In this document: piece after piece, positions 45,125-58,500 of the stretch
Position numbering within the stretch: position 1 is the stretch's first letter
Layout: each line of letters begins with the position of its first letter
Assembly: GCF_003369915.1 (NCBI RefSeq)
Contig: NC_046677.1
Span: 15,128,001-15,192,000, forward strand
DNA: 64,000 nucleotides
Reading direction: 5' to 3'
DNA from: Drosophila miranda
Lineage: Eukaryota > Arthropoda > Insecta > Diptera > Drosophilidae
Notes under the pieces: generated by a model
What the model saw: the letters and a program-made list of their open reading frames with translations, nothing else
What the model was told of the DNA's origin: nothing
The model's database searches: none
Translations under genes and position numbers: made by a program

Positions 45125-46026
45125 TTTTGTTTGGTTTTGATCGTTCGACTTCAAACTGAAAGGGAACAGGGCAGCGGTGTGACTTACATAGAGATGATGT
45201 TTTTTTTGTGGTGACTTTAAAAAAATTAATATTTTTCGGTTTTTGAATATAGACATATAAGAATTTATTGATATTGAGATTTTTTTTAAAATTAATCGTA
45301 AGAATATATCGGTATTTTTGTGCGATAAACGGCACTTTTAAACGTATTTTACAGCACTGCTTGATAAATTTGATGGTCACACTGATTCCTACTATTGATT
45401 GAAACAAAAATTTACGCAAATATAACAGGAATTTTTTTATTCCAATGAAAAGTAAGAAAGCCCTGTAAAGTTTCATTGAGTGTGCGGTGGTGTCGGCATA
45501 TAATGAGAAATGCAAGTGCATCATTAATTCCGAGTAGCGGTTACCTGTCGATTTTCTGTGCAGTGAAAACGCCTACCAATGCGAAAATCTGAAAGCCCTT
45601 GCATTTACTTATCTCGGCCGCTGTCGCTGATCTAGTTTTGAACTGTTTTAAAGTGTATAGACTACGTGTGTTTCTAACATTAAGAATTGCATTTCAGGTA
45701 AAGCATAAAATCCATTGTGAAAAATTGTGGGGTGGTGGGAGCAAAAGCAGTAGCAAACGGATACGATACTCAATAGGCCATAGTAAAGAGAGCGAAAGGC
45801 AAGAGCATGACATGTATTTGATGTGTACTCAGCAGCGGCCGAAGAGAGCGCACTAAGCACACGCACACAACTATACACACTTGTGTGGGAGTCGCAAGAA
45901 ATATATACACATACGGAAGGAAACTGGGATACAACACCGAAAAAAAGGAAAGGACGGACGGAAGGAAGGAAGGAAGGAAGAACAGAACCTGTGCGTAAAT
46001 TAGAATAAATCGCGAATCGCAACGAA
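45125..46026. promoter_or_regulatory. Divergent promoter of the BTB gene and Dap160
   Basis: 900 bp between start codons on opposite strands. It contains a good Ohler motif 1 match (TGGTCACACTG, 45374-45384) and a GGAA/GAAG microsatellite at 45955-45980. The Dap160 5' UTR occupies part of the right side. No coding sequence is seen. Confidence 0.45.
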
Positions 46027-49000
46027 ATGAATCCAGCGGTGGATGCGTGGGCGGTGACCCAGCGGGAGAAGCTCAAGTACCAGGAGCAGTTCAAAGGCCT
46101 CCAGCCCCAAGCGGGTTTCATCACGGGCGCCCAGGCGAAGGGATTCTTCCTGCAGTCTCAGCTACCGCCGTTGATCTTGGGCCAAATCTGGTGAGTGGAG
46201 CGGAGTGTAATGACTCACTGGCGCGTCGGCTAACAATCGCTTCGACAGCCACGCCAAGGCGTCCGTGCCGATAAGAGCTATTTTGTTTACATATTTGCTT
46301 TCCCGTCGTTTCTTCATTTCCTGTAGGGCACTGGCCGATGTTGATTCCGATGGCAAGATGAACATCAATGAGTTCAGCATAGCATGCAAGCTGATAAATC
46401 TGAAGCTGCGCGGTATGGAGGTACCCAAAGCACTGCCCCCCACGTTGCTAGCCTCGCTCACCGATGGTCAGAAAACGCCCACAATGACGCCACGTGGCTC
46501 CACGAGCTCCATGAGTCCACTCGATCCGCTAAAGGGCATTTTGGCTGCCCCAGTTTCACTTCCTGTGGCCGCACCTGTCGCCGTGCCCGTTGCTCCGGTG
46601 GCTGTTGTGCCAGCAGCAGCAGCAGCAGTGCTCGTCTCGCCACCGGGAATACCGGCTGGGCCCACGCCGCCCTCCAGCAATCCACCTAGCCGCCATATGT
46701 CCATTTCGGAACGGGCGCCATCCATCGAATCGCCGTAAGACCCAACAACGAACCTATGCCAACAGGGCTGCCAGTAATCTAAGAAACTTCTTTTCCGTCT
46801 CACAGTCAGGCGGAGTGGGCTGTACAGGCTGGCCAGAAGCGCAAATACACGCAGGTATTTAATGCCAATGACCGCACCCGTTCTGGCTACTTGACTGGCG
46901 CGCAGGCGCGCAGTGTCCTGGTGCAGAGCAAACTACCGCAGGTGACGCTGGCCCAGATCTGGACGCTCTCGGACGTCGATGGCGATGGGCGACTCAGCTG
47001 CGAGGAGTTCATCCTAGCCATGTTCCTCTGCGAGAAAGCCATGGCCGGCGAAAAGATACCTGTCACGCTGCCCTTGGACTGGGTGCCGCCCAACTTGCGC
47101 AAGATGAAATCGCGTCCGGGTTCGGTTTCGGGTGTGGTCTCGCGACCAGGTTCACAGCCCGCCTCCCGGCATGCGTCTGTTTCGTCCCAGGGCGGTGTGG
47201 CTGCAGGCGATGCCGACCCACTGGCCGGCTTACCGCAAAGTAAGTCCCGAGAAAGTCTCTCAGATTTGACTTCAATAATTGCCAATCCATTTCCATTCTT
47301 AGCTTCATTCGAGGACAAGCGCAAGGAGAACTATGTCAAAGGCCAGGCAGAGCTCGACCGCAGGCGAAAGGTCATTGAGGATCAGCAGCGCAAGGAGCGT
47401 GAGGAACGCGAGCGTAAGGAACGCGAGGAGGCGGACAGGCGCGAGAAGGCTCGCCTCGAGGCGGAGCGCAAGCAGCAGGAGGAATTGGAGCGCCAGCTAC
47501 AGCGTCAGCGTGAAATCGAAATGGAAAAGGAGGACCAGCGAAAGCGAGAGCTGGAGGCCAAAGAAGCAGCCAGAAAGTAAGATCTGTCTCAAGTCTGTGT
47601 CCATCCTCATTTTACTGAGATCTCTTTTTTTTTTGCTTGACAGGGAGCTAGAAAAGCAGCGCCAGCAGGAATGGGAGCAAGCGCGAATTGCCGAAATGAA
47701 TGCACAGAAGCAACGTGAACAAGAGCGTGTCCTCAAACAGAAGGCACACAACACTCAGCTTAACGTGGAGCTGAGCACGCTAAACGAAAAGGTTGTTGGG
47801 TTTGGGGTACAGTTGCATACGAAAAGAGTATTTATTTTCTTGGCTTACAGATAAAGGACTTGTCGCAGAGGATTTGCGACACTCGCGCAGGCGTCACCAA
47901 TGTCAAGTCTGTCATCGATGGGATGCGCACGCAGCGGGACACTTCCATGAGCGAAATGGCCCAGCTGAAAACGCGCATCAAGGAGCAGAATGCCAAACTA
48001 ATGCAACTTACCCAGGAGCGGGCCAAATGGGATGCTAAGAGCAAGTCTAGTGGTGCTGCCATGGGCGGTGAGGCGCAGCAGGAGCAGCTAAATGCAGCCT
48101 TTGCCCATAAGCAGGTGAGTTTTTGCATAGCAGCATTCATGTGCAATAAATAACATTAAATATGTTTTCCGTTGGATGCGTAGCTGCTGATAAATCAGAT
48201 CAAAGACAAGGTGGAAAATATTGGCAAGGAAATCGAGTCAAAGAAGGAGGACATCAACTCGAACGACCTGCAGATGACGGAGGTAAAAGACGAACTCTCC
48301 GCTCTGCTCGCCAAATGCGAGGAGCTCTATAAGGAGTACGATGTGGAGCGCACATCAGTGTTGGAATTGAAGTACAATCGCAAGAACGAGGTGACAGTCA
48401 CTGCGGCTTGGGACACGGACGCCTCTAGCGGAGGCTGGGGCGAGCCTGACACAGCGGCCACCGCCGACCCGTATGGTGGCCTAACCAATGACACTAGCGC
48501 TGTTATAGCACCAGCTGTGGATCTGAGTGGACCAGCACCAGAGGGTTTCGTTAAATATCGCGCCGTCTATGAATTCAATGCCCGCAATGCCGAGGAGATA
48601 ACATTCGTGCCGGGTGACCTCATCCTGGTTCCACTCGAGCAGAATGCCGAGCCGGGCTGGCTGGCTGGGGAGATCAATGGCCACACCGGCTGGTTTCCCG
48701 AGTCCTATGTTGAGAAGCTGGAGGAAGAAGAAGGCGTCGCCGCTGTGGCTTCAGCCATCGAGCCAACGGTGGTCGAAGAGACGGCACCAGCAGCATCCGT
48801 AAATCCGTATCCGGCAGATACTTACAATGACAATATCAATGTGGCTCCCGCATTGGACGCTGACCTGGCCTCCGCTGGCTCCGACATCGAGTACTACATA
48901 GCCGCATATCCTTATGAATCAGCCGAGGACGGAGACCTGAGCTTTGGAGCCGGTGAAATGGTGATGGTTATCAAGAAAGAGGGCGAATGGTGGACGGGCA

Positions 49001-50208
49001 CCATTGGCAATCGTACCGGCATGTTCCCCTCGAACTATGTGCAGAAGGCTGACGTGGGCACAGCGGCGAATGTTGCGGCAGACGCAGCAGTGACTGACTC
49101 GGTCGATCAGGTGAGTAGAGTAGCTGGCATACCTGTAGGATAGACACTACTGCAAAAAAAAAAAACGGAAGCTGTGTGTACACCCCTCCAGAGTAGAGTC
49201 GTGTGTTAACCAATCATGTTCATCTACTAATCCAATGCTTTTCATGTGCTGTGTCCCTTTGCCACCGTCATATTTGTGCACTCGCTACCCAGGAGGCTAC
49301 ACTAAACGGCAACTCTGCCTACGCTGCTCAAGCTGAAACATATGCGTTGCCACAGCACGAGCAGCTGCAGGAAGAGGTACCACTAACAGAGCAGCTGGAG
49401 CAGCAGCAGCCCACAGTCCAGCTGGCAGAGCAGACTGCCGCGGCGGAGGAGGCGCACGAAGACCTAGACACTGAAGTTTCCCAGATCAATACACAGTCCA
49501 AGACACAAAGCAGCGAACCGGCCGAGAGCTATAGCCGACCCATGTCACGCACCTCTTCCATGACACCCGTAAATAGTTGACACAGCTTGTTGTTGCCTCC
49601 CTTTTGCAGCGTCCGTAACTAATCTTACCTTCATCTTATCCCGCGGTCCTCTAGGGCATGCGGGCCAAACGATCGGAGATTGCACAAGTGATTGCGCCGT
49701 ACGAAGCAACCAGTACTGAACAGCTTTCGCTGACGCGCGGCCAGCTGATCATGATCCGCAAGAAGACCGACTCTGGCTGGTGGGAGGGAGAACTGCAGGC
49801 TAAAGGCAGGCGCAGACAGATCGGTTGGTTCCCGGCTACCTACGTGAAGGTGCTGCAAGGTGGTCGCAACAGCGGACGCAACACCCCTGTCTCGGGCAGT
49901 CGCATTGAGATGACAGAACAAATCTTGGGTTGGTTTGAACAACGTAAATCTCGCTGTGGACGTACGCATAACTCTCCCATTCTCATTATATTGCAGATAA
50001 GGTAATTTCTCTCTATCCGTACAAAGCACAAAACGACGATGAGCTCTCATTCGAGAAGGACGACATCATCAGTGTGTTGGGCCGCGACGAGCCGGAATGG
50101 TGGCGCGGAGAGCTGAACGGCCTCTCCGGTCTGTTTCCCAGCAACTATGTGGGTCCCTTTGTGACGTCCGGTAAGACAGCGAAAGTGAATGGCACCGCAA
50201 AGCAGTGA
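46027..50208 (+). CDS. Dap160: Dap160 (intersectin) endocytic scaffold
   Basis: Ten exons (46027-46190, 46327-46734, 46806-47239, 47303-47576, 47644-47791, 47851-48114, 48184-49110, 49293-49568, 49655-49928, 49997-50208) give 1126 aa. Dap160 binds dynamin, synaptojanin, Eps15 and Nwk at the synaptic periactive zone. There are two EH domains with calcium-binding-like loops ([33 protein letters not shown]). A long Glu/Arg/Gln coiled coil follows. Four SH3 domains come next (ending [40 protein letters not shown]). No DH-PH-C2 tail is encoded, as expected for the fly protein. A donor inside the last exon (TCCG|GTAAGA, 50171) could splice to an acceptor at 50703, ending the protein after SGNV. Confidence 0.96.
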
Positions 50209-53140
50209 ATCTCCCGAAACCCAGACACCCCACAACATCCTATGCTCTCTATGCGACACATTCCACACTCGACAGTCCACATATACATATATCTTATGAT
50301 TTATTGATTTCGAATAAGCAATGCCAATTTGGTTCTCGTTATGCCTTCATTCAAGAGAAATACCATACCTTCTTATTATGTTTAGTTATAATTTGTTGCA
50401 ATATTTTCGACATGTATGTATATCTATTTGTTAATTGTGATTATTTAGTTTTTAGTGCTGATATTTATAACTAAGTTGAGCGATGGCTGCCTCTCTATTT
50501 CTCTCTCTCTCTCCATATTGTTTAGCCAATCTATATATGCCTAGTAGTCCGTTTATTTGTGCATTTTGTATTTATTTAGTCTACATATTTATATCCTTAT
50601 ACTTTTATCCCCATTATGTGTACATATATACTACAAGCAAACTAATTAAATGCAATTCTGGTTCCAATTATAATCTCCTCTCTTCATGCGGCATTTGAAA
50701 CAGGAAACGTATAACGAGCCATTGGCTTTGGCCTGTAAGCGGCATAACGCATTCGCTTAAACACAAAGAAACAAATCTACAAACACACACGATCCCCTGC
50801 TGGGAATCGGCGATAATTTTAAGATCACCACAGATTATACATAATCATTATGCTGCATATTCATACGCCTAAAAGATGGCTTCACAATAATCTAAAATCT
50901 AAAAATCTGTTTGTATTCGTCGCTCTTTTGGGCATGTGTTTGGGGTGTTCTTTAGATAGACGCTCCGTCATTGGGTCAAACATTGCAATTAGCTAAAATT
51001 CAGCTCTATCTCTATTCCTGTCATGTTCATATTCAATTAAACGAAAGATACAACCGAATTCAAGTAAGAAAACTCATTGTTAATGAATATACTTACACGT
51101 AACATAATCTGCATTTGGAAATCCGAAAAACATATTGATATCAAATCACAATTACAATTGAAATTTCGTTGTACTAGGTGTGTGTGTTTAACAAAAAAAA
51201 AAACAACAAAAACAAAAACTAAAACGATTTAATTAAAGAGTTTTTTTCCCCCCCAAAAAGCTACAACACTTATGCATATACTCGTAGAACGTATATAACG
51301 ATGGTTTTCTGTGTTTTCCAATAATATCCGTATTTAATTGTACATATACATATATTTGCTGTAAAAGTAATGCGAGAGAAAGAGCAAACCAAGAGGTAAT
51401 ACCCAGCAAAAATAGGTGGAAAATAATTATTGTTAACTAAATATTAAGCATTGATGACCGACCATTCATTCTCTTGTACTCGTACTCGTACCGTATCGAA
51501 AGGAAAACTATGGAAATATTAAAGGTAATGGCGTAGGGGACGAGGAAGGTAGGGAAAATCGAGTAGCCGAGGCTTACGGGCAACAGTATTGATAATATTA
51601 ATGAGATATGATATGTTTAAAGAAAGGCCTATCCTATGTTTATGTTTGATGTGTAATCTAGCTGATTTTTATTTCTAATTTAAGCGCTTCTATCAACTGC
51701 CATAATTGTATTTATTTACTGTCTATTGTCTAATTGATAAATGTTGAAATTGTTTGCCGCTAATGCTGGAAGTACGAGTATCTGTAGTGTCAGATAAGGA
51801 CCGTACCGTACCGGACCGGTCCGGATGGGATGTATAAATTGAGTATGTACAAAAGCCTATATAGAGAAATTGATACATACATACATACGTATTACAACAA
51901 GCCGGTATATAGAGCAATGTTACGCTGTTCGAATCTGTTTAATGCTAGTTACAATTAGTCTCTATATCACACACACACAAACCAAACATATATCTATGCT
52001 ATCTCATACTTGCATACATGTGATGTAATGATGATGAAGCACTGTCGAATGCCTTTCAAAAAGATATCCAAAAAATCACCTTACATGGATTAATCTTAAT
52101 CGTAACTTGTTATTGCATACAACAAAACTATTTATGCGCCTATAGCTCTATTAAAAAAAAACAAAAAAGTAATGAAAAAAACAAAAAGCAAACGTTATCA
52201 GTCCATAGACGGCCGATCAGCAGACGGACAACCAAGGGGTTCACGATGCACGATCCACTGATCGGCGGTTCTTTTGGGCAAAATTCTATTGCATACAAAA
52301 AACATAAACATAAAAAACATAAACGTATTTATGTAGCTAATGTTGGGTTGATTATTGATTCTACACTACATATACGAGCATATGTACGAGTACTAATAAA
52401 TTTAAATGAACCACAAAACTAAGCATATACATACATACATACTATATATATATACTACTATATATAGAGCAAGTACATACTACAATTTCTTTAGAACGAA
52501 ACTAACAAAATGATGTTAATTGAGACGCATACATTCCCCCACACACTACATACCGACACACACACACCATGGCATACATATAATGCTCATATAAAAGCGT
52601 ATTTGTTTAATCGTTACGAGAGTTAATTAATGTGAACAAATTAAAGAGGAATAGTTATCAAGGAGTTGGAAAACCAATCAATCCGCCACACACACGGAGA
52701 ACAAATTCTAGACGCATTTTGCACACTCACCTACCACTGAGAGACTCACTTTAAATGCGAAATGGTGACCATCGATATATATTTACCTATATACAAACAA
52801 AACCAACCAAAATCTATATAACGGAAGTGTTTCCATCTTCAGCATATAGTACATATACATACACACATATATATAAAGCGAATTCTGCAAGAAATGCAAA
52901 ACTAACGAGCAAAAGAAATACCATACAAAATATTGAAATATATCAGTTTCGAAAAATAATTAGAAAAAACCAAAAAACAAAAAAGTAACAAGAAAACAAC
53001 AAAAAGCATTACAATTAAATTATGGAAAAAAAAAACAAAAATTCAACATATTTGGTGCAATAAATGTATAAACGGAACTTCAAACAAAATTAAAAATTTT
53101 GCTTTTATTTAAAACTATATCGAATGCTTCTGTCCCGCAG
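50209..53140. other. Dap160 3' UTR and AT-rich spacer
   Basis: Nearly 3 kb of AT-rich DNA with many poly(A), (CA)n and (TA)n tracts and scattered GTACGAGTA words. Most of it is probably long Dap160 3' UTR plus spacer. Apart from the possible alternative exon at 50704-50714 I see no coding sequence or RNA gene. Confidence 0.45.
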
Positions 53141-53144
53141 CGAT

Positions 53145-53360
53145 CCAGAGTTCTAGTTGCAGGCCCAGTAAAAGCGCAAGCCGTCAGGCCTTGCAGCGGC
53201 TGTGGCGGTGGATTACAATCTGCAGGGTACCATACAATCGGTCCTCAGCTCCGAGCTAATGGACCACTCCATGCTCTGGTGGACAGTGTCAATCATCGAA
53301 TGGGGCGTCTAGTGCTGCCCAAGCAACGAGATAATGCTCTAGATTCACCGATTAAATAAT
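53145..53360 (+). other. Coding-like island of unknown origin
   Basis: An isolated GC-rich block follows a perfect-looking acceptor (TTCTGTCCCGCAG, ends about 53143) in AT-rich surroundings. One frame is open for over 70 codons to TAA (HTIGPQLRANGPLHALVDSV). Another frame reads YNLQGTIQSVLSSELMDHSM and then WWTVSIIEWGV before a stop. No start codon or partner exon is visible. It may be a decayed gene fragment or a distant exon. I do not recognise it. Confidence 0.35.
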
Positions 53361-55560
53361 AGGCTTTCTTTCTAAATGATTTGTTCATTAGTTTTATTTT
53401 TAGTAAAATTGTCTTATAGCTTATTTAAAATCAGTTTAACAATTTACAATTCTGTTTTGTTTTCAGTTTCCGCATGGGTGTTGCTAAATTTTGAATTATT
53501 TATTGGTTTGCAGTTTGTATCCGTTTTGAAATATGCACAACTTAAGGCCTACAGTATGAAAATTGCAAACTTTTTTTGGTATTAATCAATCTATTTATAT
53601 GATTCTAACTCCTATGTATGCTCTGCTCTCAAGCAAGTAAGTAATTTATTTATGGGCCAGCGCCTTTTATATAAATTCCCAATGACACAATCCGCTAATA
53701 ATTGAATAACTTTATTGGTTGGCAGATTGTGAACAAGTCAAGTTTATATAGAAAAACCTGGTCATAATGTAACACAGCTCTGATTTTATTTTTTGTTTGT
53801 TAGTTTTTCATAATTTTTCCTTTTCAGATTTATTGAAATGACAATTTCCAGGAGACAAGTAGTTTTTCTCCATCTGGCTGGTTATTGTCTTTCAGATCGA
53901 AATCAAAATGCACATTAAAACGAATATTACAAAATCTATGCAGTAGACAGAAGTTGGAACATAAGCAGATCTCTCTATCTGTATCTCTATCTCAATTTCA
54001 ATCTCAATCAAGACACGATCTGATCTAGCGTGCATATTCAGAAGGCAATTTATTGGATAAAAAAAAACATAATACCAACTACTTGTATTGTAGGCAGACA
54101 ATTAAATTATAGTTTGGTACAGGGCGCGTTGCACATGAATTACAAAATATACATACATATATATTGTATTTTATATTAGTAGGAGGTTCCATGTCATTCT
54201 TACTCCCTGTAGGAGTTCCACCCCAGATGTATACAGACGAAAATATTTGTTGGTAGGTAGGTTTCGTTCCCGATCCTGGTGATTGGCTGCTACTCGTGTA
54301 TTTGTTTCTAGTTGGCTCTTTCTGATCTGATCTGTTCTGCTCTGGTGTCTATGTTCTATATACCTCAGCATATTGAATATTTAACTATGTATTTCTTAGT
54401 GATTACTTTACTTGGGTTTGAGCATCTAAATCTTCGTCTTTCGCTTGCCCCAATCCTAGTCATACATACACTCAGTGTCCACACTCTTAAAAATCGTTCA
54501 CAAAACACTCTCGCGTAATTTTAGTTATCTTTATCATTATCGTTCGTAAATGTTTACAAAAATAATTTATAAATTACATAACTCTTGCCATTTTGCATTC
54601 CACTATTAGTTAATCGTTTTGTGTATATATTTATACATATTGTATAGTTTTGGGCCAACAGATCAGCCACTATCCCAAACGAAACGAAGTTACAAATGCA
54701 CTAAACTTTTATTCCCAAAGAGTAATTATTTAATCTGTAGTAACATCCCATCGATAATTCTTAGTATTGACTCTGCGGCTATACAGAAATAAGGTGTTAA
54801 GCATAGAACTAAGGCTAAAATTGAACTAAACTCTGCGGTTCACTAAATTCATATCGAACTAAGTGCGCGCTTAAGTACGGATCTGTGTATGTACCTGTAT
54901 CTGAATCAGAATTTACATAATTTTAGTAGTAGTACATTTTCGCTAAACTAAAACACAACGAAATCAACGTTTGTCAATGAACTTTGGCTACGCTTTGTTT
55001 AATTATTACACAATTCATATTCTTGCTATTTGGAACACATCAGCTGTAATCACTAAAGTATATAATATAAATATCGGTTCTATATATGTACTATGCATGT
55101 TCACGGTACAATAATTATAACAATTGCTCGAGACTAAACACTAAACACAAACTGGAAGTGTACCCACCTTTCGGGTATCTCTGAAGAATGAAAACCTTAA
55201 GAAGCGACTTAAACGAGGAAACAAGAATAAATCAATTTGTGGCTCAAATTTCGTTCTATGATATATACATTCCAATTTCATTAATTTATCTTTTACTTTT
55301 CTTTATCTAATTTTCTGTCTGATTTGTTGTTTTTAATATTTATAAAGCTTTTTGTTTTAAACCGTTTTCGGGGAAACTATTTTGCAACGTTTTGTCAACT
55401 TTATGCTTAAAATTAATCCATATAAATGTATATCCCATCATCATCGTATCGTAGATTGCAGATTTCAGACCCCTAGTAGAACATCTCGTACTTGAACAGA
55501 CTCCTCGAACGGGTAAGACTCCTCCTCCACATCGGCCACATCGCCCTCGGTACTTGACAC
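53361..55560. other. 3' UTR of the exchanger-like gene and spacer
   Basis: AT-rich sequence downstream (minus strand) of the exchanger-like stop codon. Only short frames without codon bias occur. A run of ATCTC/ATCTCT repeats is found near 53970-54005. It presumably contains the long 3' UTR of the minus-strand gene. Confidence 0.45.
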
Positions 55561-58500
55561 TCAAATGATGCTCTCGTCGTTGTTCCGTGTCAGTCGAATG
55601 CTCGTCGTCGTCGTCTTGGTGGTGGGCTCTGAACCGGAGTCAGGACTCGATCCTAGTCGTCGACCCACCTCGTGGTGCCGTGGCGTGGCGGGCGTTGTAA
55701 AGGTGGTGACCACAATATTCTCGTCGTCATACAAATCAAAATCCTCGTCCTCATCGTCATCCTCCTCCTCCTCATCAGAGTCCGAGTCGGTGTCCTCATA
55801 GTCCAGCAAGGCTGTGGTCACCTGGTTCTTTCTACCAGGCACACCCACTGCCGAGCCACCTACCGCTCCCGCGTTCATACGTCGGATCTGGGTGCGTGGC
55901 GTTGCCCCAAGGCGCGGCAGAAGAGGCTCCCGACCACTGTGCATGAGGCGCTCGCTGTTGGCTCCGTTGGCGGCTGTCAGAGGAGCACCCTCCCAGTCGT
56001 CGGTGTCCGCAGGCTCGCAGAGGGACTTGGAGTGTCCGTGTTGGTACGTTGATTCCTCGGGTATTGTGTCTCTGTTGTGGTGGTTGTGTTGTGTGTGCGG
56101 TTTTGTTGTTGTTGGTTTGTTGGTTGGTGTTGGAGGTGGTGACGGTCGATGGGTGGTGGATGATGTGAAGAGAAGGCGTAGAAAGTTAATGTCAAAGTTG
56201 TGATCAATTTTGGCTGATGAACTGATTTGGGGGTTTCAGGTTTTTGGGCTTTGATTTAGTAAATGTTGGGCATGAGTCTAAGTCTAATTATAGTACGAGT
56301 AGGGTTTTAAATAATTTCTAGTTGAAAAGAAACTTAAGACTTAATTTAAAAGCACAGAATAATAAAAGGTTGTTTAATAAATACATATTTATATATATTT
56401 ATTTTGAGCACTACCAAAAGCAAATTAAAATGGAACAGAAAATGGGAGTTCGGGTACAAGAGCAAGCGCTGAAGGAAGACGACGGTGTTTAAGGCACAGT
56501 ATAGCAGTTACGATAGGGGTACTCTACAATTTACATTTATCTAAATTCTATCATAAATACAATACAATTTCTTAAGAGATTTATGTACATCATGAGAGAA
56601 GAACCAGTCTGTTCGGCGTCTATTTATCGGTTTTTTAAGAAATATCATCGTTAGTGATTAGCACAGTATGTTAGACTGCATTTTTTTTAGTGGTTTTATT
56701 TAATGATTAGTTATTGTAGGAGTTAGTGGGTGTTAGAACACGTGTCCTCTACTTTTAGTAGAACGATTATAAGTTTTTGTCTAATACTTACACATAATTC
56801 GTGTGATTAAAGCCCATAACAGATACACTTTGGTTTTAGGTGTGTGTTTTTTGTTTTTAATTTTTCTACGGATGTTATCACAGGTGCTCGACTGTATAAC
56901 AGTCTGGTGTCTGTGTGCATGGATGTGTCTGGGTCTGTGTGTGTGCTATAGTACGGTTTTTGGGTGGATTTAGTGGATGCTGTGATTTAGCTAACGGAAA
57001 GTGCTTTGGCTTTGGCTCTACCTCTAGCTCTGTGCTCGGTTTCGGTTTTGGGCTATTCGGACTCAATTGAGACGGCGCTAAAAATAATAATTTTTCATAA
57101 AATCGTTTACCAATTCATTGGCGTTCAATTATTTCTTATATTTCGACCTTAGTTTAGTTACCGGTTTTTATTTATTTATTTATTTTTTTTGGTTGGGAAT
57201 CATCACAAAACAAAGAAACACAGCAGCACAGCAGACAATCGTGTGAACATTTAGTTGAAGTAATTTCCTTCAGTGTCTTTTTGTTGGTTTGTTAATGGTT
57301 AAGAAATTGCATTGCATTTAGTTGGGGTTAGCTTTTTTTTGGGGTGGGGATTACGGCAAGGATTAGGTCGAAAGCTGGACGGGAATTCGGATACACAAGT
57401 TGTTTATAATTTATATACAAACAATGTTATACACATATTAGATTCAACACACAGAAACATATAAAAAATACAGAGAAAGCGTGCAAATGAAAATTCTAAA
57501 ATTGAAATCAAGAAATGAAATCAAACCTGTTAAAACTAGTATACATGAGTATACGGGTATAAGAGCACTAGTATACGAGTTGTACACAACAGCACTAAAG
57601 TTGTAATAACGGTGAAACGGCTGTTATATAACTAGAACAAAATTTTACGACTATTATATAGACAGTTGACAGACTGCCATACAACATAAATTCAGCTGAG
57701 CCAGTTTTGCACTGTTATACAACTGGTATACGACTAATCTGCAGCTGTTAACCAATTTTAAAACAATTTTTGCTTCCGTGCAGCCGTTATACACAAACGG
57801 TTATACGACTGTTATACAACTGTTATACGAAAATAAACTGAAATTAACACAATAGCACATTTTGGACTACCTCAGCAGCCCAGCATAATTTTTCGAATGC
57901 AGAAAGTGCATGGATGCAAAATAGATCGGATCCATCCAATTGAAACAACATCCTATATTTATATACATACAGAATATATTCTATATACAATATTGGTATA
58001 AATTGAGGAGAAATTGGAGGGGCCAGCTTAGATCGGGCGGGGTGTATGCGTACGAGTGCTGTGATTGAAGCTTCTGCCAATTGCAAAGGGAATGGTTCCC
58101 CACAGAATCGATTAGATACAAGTTTACCAATTCCATTTGGGATTAGATATTTGAGATGAGAAAGATTGCTATCAAAGTTCAGCCTACGGGTAGAAGGGAT
58201 ATCTGACTGTTACTCTACAATGATATGCACTGATCTGTGGGCTTTATATACAGTATATAAAGATAGAGTTTGTTAGTATATATGTATGTATATATTCACT
58301 GTAGTATATACTAGTATATGCGATAGTTAGACTGAGTCTCTCATGGTTCACAGAGACAGAAAATTCGATTAATGGCCGGTTTGGTTTGCGCTTTAGACAT
58401 TTTGATATCATTACTATATCATTCGATTACTCATTACTTGGGATAGTAGTATGTGGCGCTACTCTCTGATGTGGTGGAGGTGGGCGTGGAGCTTGACGCG

